Assembly: GCA_024036415.1 (NCBI GenBank)
Contig: JAMWET010003539.1
Span: 435,001 to 499,000, forward strand
Length of the DNA: 64,000 bases
Direction of reading: 5' to 3'
Source: Prochilodus magdalenae
Lineage: Eukaryota; Chordata; Actinopteri; Characiformes; Prochilodontidae
Positions 22,366 to 34,279 of this stretch are shown piece after piece. The notes beneath the pieces are model-generated. The model searched no databases and had not been told where the DNA came from. It saw nothing but the letters and a program-made list of their open reading frames with translations. Position numbers and translations under genes: made by a program. Every line of letters starts with the position of its first letter. The stretch's first letter is position 1.

Positions 22366-22800
22366 GTGTGAGTGGATAAAGATGTGTGTGTGGAGCTGTG
22401 TGTAGATAAAGATGTGTGTGTGGAGCTGTGTGTAGATACAGCTGTGCGTGTGGAGCTGTTTGTGTTGAGCTGTGTGTAGATAAAGCTGTATGTGTGTGTG
22501 TGTGTGTGTGGAGCTGTGTGTGTGTGGAGCTGTTTGTGTGGAGCTGTGTGTAGATACAGCTGTGTGTAGATAAAGCTCTGTTTGTGTGGAGCTGTGTGTA
22601 GATACAGCTGTGTGTGTGTGTGGAGCTGTTTGTGTGGAGCTGTGTGTAGATACAGCTGTGTGTGTGTGTGTGGAGCTGTGTGTGTGGAGCTGTGTGTAGA
22701 TACAGCTGTGTGTGTGTGTGTGGAGCTGTGTGTAGATACAGCTGTGTGTGTGTGTGTGGAGCTGTGTGTGTGGAGCTGTGTGTAGATAAAGCCGTGTGTG
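22366..22800. repeat. GT-rich minisatellite
   Basis: Imperfect repeats of TGTGTGTGTGGAGCTGTGTG and TAGATACAGCTGTGTGTG. It appears to have grown from TAGATAAA/GTGGAGCTG sequence at the end of the adjacent MITE (GTGGAGCTGACAGCTGTAGA). Frames with Cys/Val or Thr/His repeats are artefacts. Confidence 0.9.
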
Positions 22801-23109
22801 GATCTGTTCGTCTCTATGCGCGTCTCGCGCTCCGGCTCGGGTTCCCTGGAGGTGAGTACTAACCGTGCTGCTGTGGTGACTCCCGCCACTCTGGAAACTC
22901 CGACTTCTGGAAAGCGCCAAAGTTGAAATCCCAGTCTGAAGCTACAGGAACAGACTCCCGCGAAGACAGACAGGCTAACGAGTTTCACTGACCTCCGTGC
23001 TGATCAGCTGCTCTCGGCAGGTTGGCGGTCCGTTCCGAGAGATGAAGGGAGGAGGAGCTGACGCAGTGAGTTTCAGCCCAGGCTACCACAACAACACGGC
23101 GCAGGTGGA

Positions 23110-23112
<3 letters not shown>
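22801..23112. other. CpG-bearing unique stretch between repeats
   Basis: Relatively GC- and CpG-rich sequence (GCGCGTCTCGCGCTCCGG). On the plus strand it has a donor-like CTGGAG|GTGAGT at 22851/22852. It could hold an untranslated first exon or promoter, possibly for the minus-strand Ig gene whose first coding exon is 5.5 kb away, but no exon is proven. Confidence 0.25.
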
Positions 23113-23195
<83 letters not shown>

Positions 23196-23236
23196 CTCTC
23201 TCTCTCTTTATTTCTCTCTCTCTCTCCCTCTCTCTT

Positions 23237-23283
<47 letters not shown>

Positions 23284-23409
23284 ATTTCTCTCTCTCTCTT
23301 TATTTCTCTCTCTCTCCCTCTCTCTTTATTTCTCTCTCTCTCTCTCCCTCTCTCTTTATTTCTCTCTTTCTCTCTCTCCCTCTCTCTTTATTTCTCTCTC
23401 TCTCTCTCC

Positions 23410-23441
<32 letters not shown>

Positions 23442-23588
23442 TTATCTCTCTCTCTCTCCCTCTCTCTTTATTTCTCTCTCTCTCTCTCCCTCTCTCTTTA
23501 TTTCTCTCTTTCTCTCTCTCCCTCTCTCTTTATCTCTCTCTCTCTCTTTATCTCTCTCCCTCTTTATTTCTCTCTCTCTCTCTCTATT

Positions 23589-23620
<32 letters not shown>

Positions 23621-23816
23621 TATTTCTCTCTCTCTCTTTATTTCTCTCTCTCTCTCTCCCTCTCTCTTTATTTCTCTCTCTCTCTCTCTCTCTCTCTCCC
23701 TCTCACTTTATCTCTCTCTCTCTCTCTTTATCTCTCTCTCTCTTTATTTCTCTCTCTCTCTCTCTCTTTATTTCTCTCTCTCTCTCCCTCTCTCTTTATC
23801 TCTCTCTCTCTTTATT

Positions 23817-23848
<32 letters not shown>

Positions 23849-23878
23849 TCTCTCTCTTTATTTCTCTCTCTCTCTCTT

Positions 23879-23951
<73 letters not shown>

Positions 23952-23978
23952 ATTTCTCTCTCTCTCTCTCTCTCTCTC
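23113..23978. repeat. CT microsatellite with TTTATTT interruptions
   Basis: Long CT repeat on plus with regularly spaced TTTATTTCTCTC and CCCTCTCTTTAT blocks, giving a higher-order period of roughly 50-60 bases. Long Ser/Leu and Arg/Glu frames are artefacts. Confidence 0.95.
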
Positions 23979-24207
23979 ATACACATATGTGTAGTATTTG
24001 TGTGTATATATATATACCGTATATGTACATGTATATAATATGCCCAGAGCTCTGGAAAAATTTAAAAGCCCCCCGTAACTGGTCAGTGTCTCTAGTTGTC
24101 GAGGTTCTGGGTTTGTGTTGGACCAGAATTCCTCAGTTCTGTTTGATTCTCTACTCTACTGGAACCACCCTTATATAACGATAATATATGGCAATGGAAA
24201 ATATAGT

Positions 24208-24738
24208 GCAATATATTAAATAATACAGTGTCATATATGTGAAACAAGTGCAGATATTATGCATATATTTATATAGTGATAAATATATTACAATATATGG
24301 TATAATACATAAGGAACTGCCGCTTTTTATATATTGTATGTATGGTAGTATAATATATATGTACTTATATACTGTAATATATTTCACTTTATATGTAATA
24401 GACATCATATGTTCATATATGATAATATATATAGTTTTATATATGTGAGAATATTTTCATACATACATGTGGCAATATACAGTATGTATATATTCTCACA
24501 TATATAAAACTATATATATTATCATATATGCAAACACATATGGAGAAATACATATGATGTCTATTACATATAAAATGAAATATATTACAGTATATAAGTA
24601 AATATATATTATACTACCATACATACAATATATGAAAAGCAGCAGTTCCTTATGTATTACACAATATATTGTAATATATTTATCACTATATAAATATATG
24701 CAAAATATATGCACTTGTTTCCCATATATGACATTATA

Positions 24739-24745
<7 letters not shown>
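24208..24745. repeat. AT-rich inverted repeat (palindrome)
   Basis: Two arms of about 250 bases in opposite orientation, roughly 24208-24455 and 24480-24745, with a short loop. Matching blocks include ATAGTGATAAATATATTACA on the left and its complement TGTAATATATTTATCACTAT on the right. Facing frames give near-identical peptides, as expected for a palindrome rather than genes. Confidence 0.85.
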
Positions 24746-24814
<69 letters not shown>

Positions 24815-24835
24815 TATATATTATAATATATACTA
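24746..24835. repeat. TA microsatellite
   Basis: (TA)n run at the foot of the palindrome. Confidence 0.95.
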
Positions 24836-24849
24836 TATTTTATACTATA

Positions 24850-25140
24850 TAGCACTAATGACCTCCAGAAGCCTGTTTTTAGAACCATGCTCGCTGTGCG
24901 TTTCACCCCAGCCACCGCTCGCCAGTCTCTCTGTAGGTCACTCGAGGTCATCTTACGGTGGGTAAGGGACATTGGAATGAGGTGGCGCTCATCACGGTCA
25001 GTAGAGAGGGGGTTGGGCCCTCTGCCAGTCTGTAGCTGTGTTGTCCTGTGTGTTTGCTGCTGGACCTTGTTCTTATGAACCAGACGCTCACTGTATCTGC
25101 CAGTGAAGCTAGTTCTCTTCAAAACGGCAGCTGTACATGT
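24850..25140 (-). pseudogene. Tc1-like transposase fragment
   Basis: The minus-strand frame carries FTGRYSERLVHKNKVQQQTH, DRDERHLIPMSLTHRKMTSS and SDLQRDWRAVAGVKRTAS, resembling the second helix-turn-helix segment of Tc1-like transposases. There is no catalytic core; a frame-disrupted fragment. Confidence 0.55.
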
Positions 25141-26465
25141 GGAGATGCTGACAATATATGCATATATACACGTATACCCTAACCCTTGATATATACGAAC
25201 AGCCATAATAGCGACTTCCTGTATCCACCTTCAATCTCCATCACATCAGACCATATGGGAGCACCTTGTAGTTCTACAACCAAGTCTGTAGTCCCTCTGT
25301 CCCCGTTCACCCTGCTCTTTAGATCTCAGGACCCCCAGAAGGCCCCCATTATGCTGATTATAGATATAGTGGACTCCGGTGGGAGTATGTGGGTATGTAG
25401 TCTAGTAAGGATGTTTGTGTTATACTCCTCTAATCTGGAGTCAAGATAATGACCCCAGGGACTGTTGGAGGTGTAGCCATGGCATCAAAGCAGACAGCAC
25501 GAGATTCCAGATTTATCATCTACTTCCCCATTCCCATTACCACCATCATAGAAATTTCCAACGGAATAATTTACACTAAATCACACCCTGCTCAGTCATC
25601 GCTTTCTTAGTCAGGACAAATCTGCGGAAATCCTCTTTGATAAGCACAGCCAGCATCAGGCAGCAGAGGGGATGTGGCTGGTACCACCCTGTTCCTCTCT
25701 CCGTGGTCTAAACCAGTACACTGAAGCTCCGGAGTAAGAGCGAGCAGCAGTACAGCAGCTCCGAGTAAACCTCCATCAGTTACATCCCCCACTGCTACAC
25801 CCGTTCAGACCTACGATACACTCAGCACAAGCACAAACCCATCTCCTACTGTTCCTCACGCCACTGTTTCTCAGGCCCTGCCCATTTTAACGGACCCCCT
25901 GCTTTAACAACCCCCTTGCAGCTCTGAAAGGGCTTGTGGCCCACCTAGACAGGAGTCTGAGTACTGAAGGAATGTGATTAGAGCCTTGAGTCTTGGGAAT
26001 CTTGGGAGGTACTGTATGCATTTACCTGCACTTCACAATCCCATCATCCCATACCCCCCGGGAGCTGTGGATAGGGCTGCCCAGTGCTCCAGTCAGGTGT
26101 ACTCACTGCCCACTAGTGTGGGGGTACGGGTGTATGGGTGTTTCACCTCAGCCGATGGGTTACAGGCAGCAAACACAACGGTTCCAAATTCTAATCCCAT
26201 TCCCAAAGGGCTGGAAATCTGATAATGGGAGCCGAGGAAGTGAGCTGGGTGTTATCGTAGCATGTAGACTCGCTCTGACTTCTTTCGATTTCTCCGACGG
26301 CGCATGAGTGAAACAGACCACGGTGCCAGAAATAACTTAACGGTGCCAAAACTCTTTCGGAATGTCGCCGAAACGGAATACGAGCTCATCAAGGGATTTA
26401 ACCGCTACTCATCTTCTACATGACGCATGTTCATACGGTATTCTCAGGTATATTGAGATGTTTGA
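25141..26465. other. Spacer, no supported gene
   Basis: Low-copy-looking sequence. A Thr/Pro/Ser-rich plus-strand frame (PTATPVQTYDTLSTSTNPSP) near 25790-25910 and a hydrophobic minus-strand frame (GLLGAAVLLLALTPELQ) near 25760 were examined but lack supporting splice context. Confidence 0.3.
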
Positions 26466-26469
26466 AGTC

Positions 26470-26705
26470 CAATGTAAAACAGGTATCTCCAAAACGGCAA
26501 CTTTACAAGAGAGGCCAAAAACCGCATTTCATTTGAATGGAAGTCAATGGAACCAGACGTCTTTCCCAGCAGTTTTGGGCCATTTCTGTCGGTCCGTTCT
26601 TTAGTAAATGTCCTCACAGTGTAAACAGCAGCTCATTTTATCAAATGAGGCATAAAAGTAAAAATTGAAAAAAAATGTGTTTTCCTTTGGACAGTGATGA
26701 TATAC
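26470..26705. mobile_element. Foldback MITE, family E, copy 2
   Basis: GGTATCTCCAAAACGGCAAC at the left, GGAACCAGACGTCTTTCCCA inside and TTTCCTTTGGACAGTGATGA at the right, matching the family ends. Confidence 0.75.
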
Positions 26706-27929
26706 TTATGTCTTATCCTGTGAGTTTATCCGGTGAGAATTCCATTAAAGAGTAGAAATCTGGTTGCTGCCTGACTCCTGGAGACCCGGAGTTTCCCCTT
26801 ATCTGAGGGAATGCCAACACAGTAAACGGATTACTGACAAAATCAGATTTTCTACAGAGTGTTAAGTTTAAGTACATGTACAAGGACTCAGTCACAGTCC
26901 GAAACAGGGGAGGCACTTGGGTTACACACAGGCATATCCTTACAAACCCAGACAACCCAGGAGACAATCCAGGAGACAATCCAGGAGACACAGGAAATGA
27001 AAAATATAGCTCAGAGTTACAAAACATTCCAAGCCCTGCCAGGGTACGGAGGGGAGCACCGAATCTCCTGGCACCACAACAACCCGGAATACCTGGTACC
27101 ACAGCAACCTGGCACTTCAACACTCCACCTGAGGACACAAACCTCACCTAAGGGAGACGAAGTCCCCCAGTTCATGGATCGCTCTCCAAACGTCCAGTAA
27201 CCTGGCAGCGTGAGGGTCAGGGAGGAGCTAGAACCAGAAGGGCCTGGTTCTAGACGGGAGAGTTACCTCCCTAGATGGGGAAGAGAGATTAACCTTTAGG
27301 ACCTAGGCTAAGTACTTAGTTAGAGATGGAGGATGGGATTACTGGCCATTGCCTAGCCAGTTGTGGAGCCATACATTGGCCAGGCGCCAGGGTGCTTTGG
27401 ACGGCTGAAACCGGGAAATGGGAGGTGCGGAATAGGAAACTGGCACGGAATTCAGGAAAAGGAAGCCAGCACTGGAGCAACAGGTTTGGAAAGCAGCAAG
27501 GATCGGCAAGAGGTGTAGATGGAGGAGGTGTAGCTAATGAAGTGTATCACTCGAGGTTCATTCTACAGATCATTAAATAGAGCGGATAAGGCAGCGGGAT
27601 CTCTGCCGTGGGAGTGTCCATAAACGTGACAGATGGTCCTGATGGGACTGAAAACACAGACGGCCCCCCGTAGCTCCACATGTACCCAGCAGGGCTTAGG
27701 GAAAACGGAATGTGAGTGTCAACAGGTGATACCACTGACAGCAGCGGGGAGTGACTCATCTCTACGGGTAGTCAGGGCTGACAAAGGTTGGGCAACCTGA
27801 TCCATGGTGTTAAGAATAACTGTGCTTTGTCATGGTCCTGTTGATTTAGACTGGGTGTGTTCCCAAACAAAGAAATCACAACATGTTACGTACGTTCAGA
27901 AAGAACCTCTGCTGATCTCCTACAGAGAT
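26706..27929. other. Spacer, no supported gene
   Basis: Contains a tripled GGAGACAATCCA motif near 26960-26995 and a fragment resembling the family A MITE end (GGAGGAGGTGTAGCTAATGA) near 27520. Frames at 26713-27147 and 27326-27580 have no recognisable domain. Confidence 0.3.
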
Positions 27930-28240
27930 ACCGATGGATGTTTCGTTCCATGTGTGGGAAATGGTTCAGAGGAGATGTTAATGATTAGCTAAAAGGAGTG
28001 ACAGACATGCCAGTGACAGTAGTGTGAAGGACGTCATGGAATCATACCAGCAGTGGCTACAGTTCCAGTCAGCAGGAAACTGTCCTTGTAATGATGGGAA
28101 GGCATCCACCAAATCTGGCCCAATTCTTTGATGTAAGTATTGCTGTGGTCTACATCCAGAAACATCCAGTCCATGCCAAATCCAGTCACAGCTGTTACAG
28201 GTGGAGGTTTAACAGCAGGAGCCTGAAGGTCCTAATTGGA
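27930..28240 (+). mobile_element. Transposon family C, copy 2
   Basis: Diverged copy: GGAGATGTTAATGATTAGCT, AGTGTGAAGGACGTCATGGA, AAGGCATCCACCAAATCTGG and ACATCCAGTCCATGCCAAAT. No intact frame. Confidence 0.6.
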
Positions 28241-28444
28241 CCTGACTAGCCTAGGTAAGCTCTAGGCCAATGTAGGCTAATGGGTTACATGGCCTAAAAG
28301 TCACCCCAAGGAAAATCAGAGGAACACATGCAAGCAGGTCCAGTTCCTCTTTACAGTAGACACTAAACCTACACTAACTACCCAACACAGTAGAGCATCT
28401 TAACACCCTAACAACATTCACATTTATAGAATTTTATTCAGAGA
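28241..28444. other. Spacer, nothing recognised
   Basis: Unique-looking sequence between repeats. Confidence 0.3.
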
Positions 28445-28620
28445 CACTCACAAGGCTATTCATATTACAGGTGGGCCAATGTAGTCTTGCCCAAGGACTC
28501 TTATTGGTGTAGCACAGCATAGTCACCCAGACCAGGATTCCAACCCCAGTCTCCCACACGGGGTGGTGGCTCCCTGGCGGGCTCCAGTTTTATCCACTGA
28601 GCTACACCAACCGCCTACAT
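28445..28620 (-). mobile_element. tRNA-like SINE, type 2
   Basis: On the minus strand a tRNA-like head (GTTGGTGTAGCTCAGTGGAT) and a diverged B box (GGTTGGAATCCTGG), followed by ACTATGCTGTGCTACACC. Related copies lie at 36178-36310 and nested at 5950-6150. Confidence 0.65.
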
Positions 28621-28789
28621 AGACATCTAAGATAAGGCTTTTTACTAAATGAGTGTGGCGCTTCCCACCTAAGGCAGGGATGCCCTTGGCAGGATGCCAC
28701 AGTGCTTATAGAGAATTAGGTAGCCCCCCTCTTATCCAAACACCAGTGTAGGTCTCTTGTTGAACTGAGTAGAGTTTCTGCTCCATTTG

Positions 28790-28985
28790 TACACTAGGGG
28801 GCAGTAAGCACACTTGCCCGAAGCAGTGGGCAGCCCTATCCACGGCGCCCGGGGAGCAGTTGGGGGTTAGGTGCCTTGCTCAAGGGCACCTCAGTCGTGA
28901 CTGTCGGTTCAGGCAATCGAACCAGCGACCCTCTGGTCAGAGAGCTGGTTCCCCTAACCTCCAGCCCACGACTGCCCCAACAGAA
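28790..28985 (-). mobile_element. tRNA-type SINE, second copy without 5S head
   Basis: Minus strand: GGGGCAGTCGTGGGCTGGAG, GGGTCGCTGGTTCGATTGCC, CCCTTGAGCAAGGCACCTAA, and ending CCCTAGTGTACAAATGGAGC. It matches the SINE beside the 5S-like sequence at 11215-11469, but upstream of the head there is no 5S-like sequence. Confidence 0.75.
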
Positions 28986-29414
28986 CCAATAGACGCAAAT
29001 AACGTCCAGTGAGCTTTCTGAATTGTGCTGTTCTCTGTTCTATCCTGGCTCGTCTCTACACTCCCAGCGTTATGGCGGTTTTGCCTGATGCAAAGCAGGG
29101 TGAAGTTCCATCCGGCTTTCATGAACTCTGACCCCGCGCATTAAGGCCGGGACCAATACATGTACTGTAGACTTTGCATTAGACACAAGACAGTGCAGGT
29201 GAGTACAGACTGCAGCTGACTGGCCTGGTCAGAGTCCACAGTCCGTCTCTAACTAGGCAATGATTGACACCATTAGTGCTGAAGTTAGCAATACGTCCAG
29301 CATCGCACGCGAACATGACTCACATCCAATTCAAATATTTGCACTGCTGGGCTCCTGTCTGCGCTGGCAGCCTCCAGTAAGCCAAAGGTGGCCCACATAT
29401 CCTCTACTGTCCAA
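28986..29414. other. Spacer, nothing recognised
   Basis: No gene supported. Confidence 0.3.
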
Positions 29415-29700
29415 AGCAAAACAAGTATAAGATAAGATAAGATAAGATAATCCTTTACTGATCCCACAGTGGGGACATTTACAATCTCGGAAAATGGCAG
29501 CTTTACAGGAGAGGCCAAAAACCTCATTTACCTTTAATGTAAGTCAATGGAACCTTTTACCCAAGCGATTTCGGGCCTTTACGGTTGGTCCATTCATCAT
29601 GAAATTTTCAGACATTGTAAACAGCAGCTGCTGTGTTCCAATGATGCATAAAAGAAGAAATCAACCAATAAAAATTAAGATACATATATGTCAAAGTAGC
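29415..29700. mobile_element. Retrotransposon tail joined to foldback MITE fragment
   Basis: ATAAGATAAGATAAGATAAT and GATCCCACAGTGGGGACATT at 29430-29485 form the 3' tail of a minus-strand retroelement; it abuts a partial family E MITE (GCAGCTTTACAGGAGAGGCC to about 29695). Confidence 0.6.
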
Positions 29701-30059
29701 ATTTGGCCTTCCTGTCCCAAGCCGGACTTGGGCCACTTCAGAGTTGCCACTGGCTGTTGATGTGTGGTCCTAATTAGGTCTTATGCTTGGGGGTGGTCCG
29801 CCTAATTGCAGCGGATCCATGCAGCAAGTAGGCCTGATGAAAATGGGGGATTTGGGCCAGATTTGGGCCAGTGCTATTTTCCTCTGGTGTACTGTTTCTA
29901 GCTTACAGTAACATAATACCATTATAATACAGCATGCAGGGCAAGACGTTACAGGCAGCATGTGCATGCAAATGTTGACTTTAATCTATGTGTGCAAATT
30001 ATGTGGGACTGTATCAGTAGGAGAATGGGAGAAGCTTCAGTGCCTCCGGAGAAAGGCCT
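29701..30059. other. Spacer, nothing recognised
   Basis: No gene supported. Confidence 0.3.
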
Positions 30060-30410
30060 ACCGGTTCCTGGGAAACGGTCTTCACTTCTTGCATGGCTCT
30101 ATTCCATGGCTGTATTGGCTAAAAGGAGGGACTGTATTTGGGCCATAGTGTGAAGGAAGTAGCGGAATCTGCAGGTGTATGGAAGCGTATGGTCATACGG
30201 GTCTACCAGCAGTGAAACAAAATCCAGTCTACAGGGAATTCTTGGAATTGTGCCAAGGAAGGCCTCCACCAAATCTGGCCCAACTACACAATTCCTTGAT
30301 GCAAAAGTGTCTGAACACCGATTTGGCCTCCATCCAGAAACCTGTCCAGTCCATGCCAAATCCAGTCACGGTTGTTATGGCTGCTCGTGGAGGTGTTAGG
30401 TATTAGATAG
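30060..30410 (+). mobile_element. Transposon family C, copy 3
   Basis: GTGTGAAGGAAGTAGCGGAA, GTGTATGGAAGCGTATGGTC, GGGTCTACCAGCAGTG, GGCCTCCACCAAATCTGGCC and CCAGTCCATGCCAAATCCAG. Frames are broken. Confidence 0.6.
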
Positions 30411-31547
30411 GTTTCCACCACAGGGGGCTCAGTTTCTGTTCGGTGGGCTTAGCGTTATAATGCCTGGTGTATTTAAACTCCACAGGTCCTTTTCGTCAGT
30501 CGTTTTGGTTGGTAACAAAAGGATTCATTGTTTAACACATCCAGTGGATATGTATCCAGTTAGGTCATCAGACTCTTCGTTGTCCTTGATACCGATACAG
30601 CCGAGCCAGCTCTCCCTTTGTTTGGGTGACTCTCTATCAAACTGGTTCGCCCAGTTTGTCCTTGTAGAAACTGTGACTCTGTTTCAATATATTTGTAAAT
30701 CGCAAAGCTTGCCAAATTGTCCCAAGTGACAGAGACAGTGAACTCAATTACCAAATACCAGCGGGGTATTTCACAAACTGGCCGTTTCATTGACCAGCAG
30801 TGAACGAAAGGATGCTGCTCAGAGAGAGCAGCAGGAGTAGTAGGAGAGGACCTCCGATCTGCTGGAGCAGGCCTTGCTGATAAGTCACCATCAATAGCAC
30901 CATTGTAGCCCTGCTCTACACAATCGCCTCAGTGCTTTCATAAACCTCTAAATCCAGATCTTAGCTCAGAAACTCATGGTCAGACCCAGACGGCCTAAAT
31001 TCAGAGGAGCTCTGAATGGCAAAGGCCAGGAAAGTTTGGAAGTCATTAAACGGGGGGGCTGGGGGAGGGGACATGACTATAGGCAGATCCGAATATCACT
31101 AAACTGGGCTGGAAATGGGTCTATAGGACTACGTCCTTTCTTGACACTGGTAGCTAAGTGTGCTAGCATCACAAAACCATTGAGTGAGACGATACACTGA
31201 TAGCTATTCGCTAACTGGTTTTGCGATTGGTAATATGGTGCCACACCTTGACATGGATAGCTAACCGAGCTCAGGTGATAGTTGGATGGGACGATACACT
31301 GATAGCCATTTGCTATAGAGATTTCAAACCAATTAGATCTTGTGTGCAGGACACTAACCTGGGTGGTCAAGGGTGTACCAGCAGTGGCAAACAGTTGGCA
31401 AAATGCCAATCCTATTAAGCCAATGGACCAATATACGCACACTATCTGGAGCAAGTAATGTATCACAAGTACAGATCTGATATCAAACAGTCTGCATCCC
31501 CCACAGTTCACAATGTGCGACCTACTAATACACACACACACATTCGC
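30411..31547. other. Spacer with short duplicated motifs
   Basis: Two copies of a GACGATACACTGATAGC block (about 31188 and 31290) occur here. No gene supported. Confidence 0.3.
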
Positions 31548-32325
31548 TCATCATCAAAAGAACAGCTGCACCCAGAAGGAGGTGTGGGAGTGCGGTGCTG
31601 TTGGGAAGGAAGATAAAGGTGACCAGGATCAATAACTGATGATAAATTTAGACTGATATGATCAATATTTATTGAGCTACACATACAGAAGTCTGTCTCT
31701 CAGTATGGCGTCGGGCCGCCGTGTTTGCTAACCCAACACGCCAGACGTCTCGGTATGGAGCTGTAGAGGTTCCTAATGGTGTCCTGTGATAATCCATCCC
31801 ATGCAGCTTGAACATCCTCACACAGTTCCTGCAGATGGTGCGGTAGGGGTGGAGGTGGAGTGACACCAGGCCTTCTGGACGTGTGACAACAAGCCACTCA
31901 TCTTGGTGCTGACCACGGTGCCTCCACACACGGATTCGTTGGGCGTCTCCACCAAGACTAAAGCGGGACTCGTCACTGAAGATGACCCGCTGCCATTCTG
32001 AGTCACTCCATGACAGTCTGGTACGACACCACTGCAGTGTTTGGTGACGGTGACGTGGTGTTAGGGACAGTCGTGGTAATGCATGCATGTCGTTCTGCGT
32101 GGTCCAGCTGTCTGCCAGTGGTGCTGCACTAACGAATGAGGACACCACTGTCCGCTGACTGTCTGCAACCATGGCTGTTGGGTCAGTCAGGTACAGCGAC
32201 AAGCCCTGGCTCACATCAGTCACACGTCTCACAATGTCAAACCTGCCCACCAAGTGTCACTCCTGTCGGGTGACTCCTTGTAGGCGCAGCTCCTTCTTCA
32301 ACTACTATTTTGGTGAGGAGTCTCA
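31548..32325 (-). mobile_element. Tc1-like deletion derivative, copy B (best preserved)
   Basis: The minus-strand frame 31669-32253 (about 194 codons) keeps [36 protein letters not shown] (with the first catalytic Asp) and [12 protein letters not shown], then jumps to [14 protein letters not shown]. In another frame the true C-terminus follows ([21 protein letters not shown]). The segment with the second Asp and the Glu is deleted, so no active transposase can be made. Ends: AACAGCTGCACCCAGAAGGA at left, GGCGCAGCTCCTTCTTCAAC at right. Confidence 0.8.
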
Positions 32326-32615
32326 CGGGGAGTGAGTATGATGGATTACGTACTCTGTAATTTCCCCTAAAATATTCATTTGAATAGGCAAACCTTTAAT
32401 TTGCCTGAGGTGACGTCTAACTGTAGGCTGTATAACTGACTAGGCCTGCTCGCCAGCTGGCTGTAGTGCTCCTCGCTCCACCGTGTACATGCATGCTTTA
32501 GGAGGACTGTTCATGACGCACGAGAGACGTGGCTACACCTTGCTCTAGTTAAGTTCAAGCGCAACCGACTGGCCAGTAAACACCCTGTTCCTACTTCACC
32601 CCGGGCTCCCGTGCA
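31625..32615. repeat. Segmental duplication, unit 1
   Basis: Starts AGGATCAATAACTGATGATA and ends CACCCCGGGCTCC. It covers most of Tc1 copy B plus non-transposon flank (AATTTGCCTGAGGTGACGTC, CTCCACCGTGTACATGCATG) that is repeated in unit 2 at 33381-34279. Confidence 0.85.
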
Positions 32616-33380
32616 GGTACAGCTAGGATGACCACTCGTCTGGCTTTTCAACTCCCAGTCCTAAACAATACCTGGACGGACACCCTCTTCACAGCACTGT
32701 ACCTGACTCACCGTCTGCTGCCTTCGTTCCAGTGCAGCTGTTTACCTCTTGCTCAGTGAACCAGGACATAAGCTCTGCTGAAAGGGCTTAAGTCCTACAA
32801 GAGGGCTTCTGGGCTTAAGTGATTATGGCACTGGGCTCTGCAGGGGAAGTTTCTCTTTTGCTTCTGTTTTCTGGATCCAGTGTATTTGCTTTTGGAATGG
32901 GAGGTGCTCTCATTTCCTGCTCTTCCTGACATATGGAGTCGCGACTGCCTTTAGAGACTGCTGTGCTGGCCCGTGCTACATTTTCTGGGTCAAGCTCTGC
33001 TGCTACTTGGCTACCCTGCTGGATCTACTCCTGTGCCTGCTAATACCCAAAGGGTGGAACAAGTAATACATTACTTGAGCCATTGTTGCATTTAATTCCA
33101 TAGTGAAAATTAAAAATAATAACCTTTGTGTTATATTTCTAATCGTACACGATGGTCGAGTATGGCGTCAGACCACTAGGGGGCGCAATAACACAGTTTC
33201 TCTCAGCTGCCGGCGTTGCTCTTCGTCCGCCATCTTTGTTGTTCTGAACTTCGTGGTGCGGGCATGATACCAGGTGCCATTAGCCGAAAGCAACTGCTGA
33301 CAGAATGAGCCCATGTGCCCACCCCCAAACTGTCAAAACCACCCCACCCAAAGAGCCGAAGGTAACACGGTTTGTGCACG
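32616..33380. other. Spacer between duplicated units
   Basis: No gene supported; small frames without domains. Confidence 0.3.
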
Positions 33381-34279
33381 AGGATCAATAACTGATGATA
33401 GATTTAGACTGATATGATCAATATTTATTGAGCTACACATACAGAAGTCTGTCTCTCAGTATGGCGTCGGGCCGCCGTGTTTGCTAACCCAACATGCCAG
33501 GGTGAGGTAGCTAACTGGTTGAACGTCTCGGTATGGAGCTGTAGAGGTACGTCTCGGTATGGAGCTGTAGAGGTTCCTAATGGTGTCCTGTGATAATCCA
33601 TCCCATGCAGCTTGAACATCCTCACACAGTTCCTGCAGATGGTGCGGTAGGGGTGGAGGTGGAGTGACACCAGGCCTTCTGCGCTTGGTGGCAAGCTGTT
33701 CATCTTCCTGCTGACCACGGTGCCTCCACACACGGATTCGTTGGGCGTCTCCACACAAGACTAAAGCGGGACTCGTCACTGAAGATGACCCGCTGCCATT
33801 CTGAGTCACTCCATGACAGTCTGGCACGACACCACTGCAGTCTCTGGAAATGCTGATGTGGTGATATGGGCAGTCGTCGCCGCTGCCACTAACAGGATGA
33901 CTCATGGAGGGCATCACTGTTCGCTGTATGTCTGTTTGTGGCTGATTCCTTTTGGGCGCAGCTCCTTCTTCAACTACTCTTCTGGTGAGGAGTGTCACGG
34001 GGAGTATGTATGATGGATTACGTACTCTGTAATTTCCCTTCAACTATTCATTTGAATAGGCAAACCTTCAATTTGCCTGAGGTGACGTCTAACTGTAGGC
34101 TGTATAACTGACTAGGCCTGCTGGCTGTAGTGCTCCTCGCTCCACCGTGTACATGCATGCTTTAGGAGGACTGTTCATGACGCACGAGAGACGTGGCTTC
34201 ACCTTGCTGTAGTTTAGTTCAAGCGCAGCTGACTGGCCAGTAAACACCCTGTTCCTACCTCACCCCGGGCTCCAGTGCA
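33381..34279. repeat. Segmental duplication, unit 2
   Basis: Second, direct copy of 31625-32615, including a shortened Tc1 copy C (33381 to about 33990) and about 280 bases of identical-type flank. A local 30-base repeat (GTCTCGGTATGGAGCTGTAG, twice) lies at 33525-33575. Internal losses make it about 90 bases shorter. Confidence 0.85.

Noticed and set aside
22140..22988. A 282-codon minus-strand frame
   Set aside because: Begins at GTG, not ATG, and is mostly GT-array translation plus MITE sequence.
22997..24178. A 393-codon plus-strand frame
   Set aside because: Almost entirely CT microsatellite; the ends are non-repeat sequence joined by chance.
24239..24714. Facing frames giving nearly the same Ile/Tyr-rich peptide
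   Set aside because: Explained by the AT-rich palindrome; not a gene pair.
25607..25792. Minus-strand frame starting with a signal-like hydrophobic stretch
   Set aside because: No convincing splice donor or partner exon and no recognisable mature domain.
25785..25912. Plus-strand Thr/Pro/Ser-rich frame resembling a mucin-like stalk
   Set aside because: Short, stops upstream and downstream, no flanking Ig or membrane exon in phase on that strand nearby.
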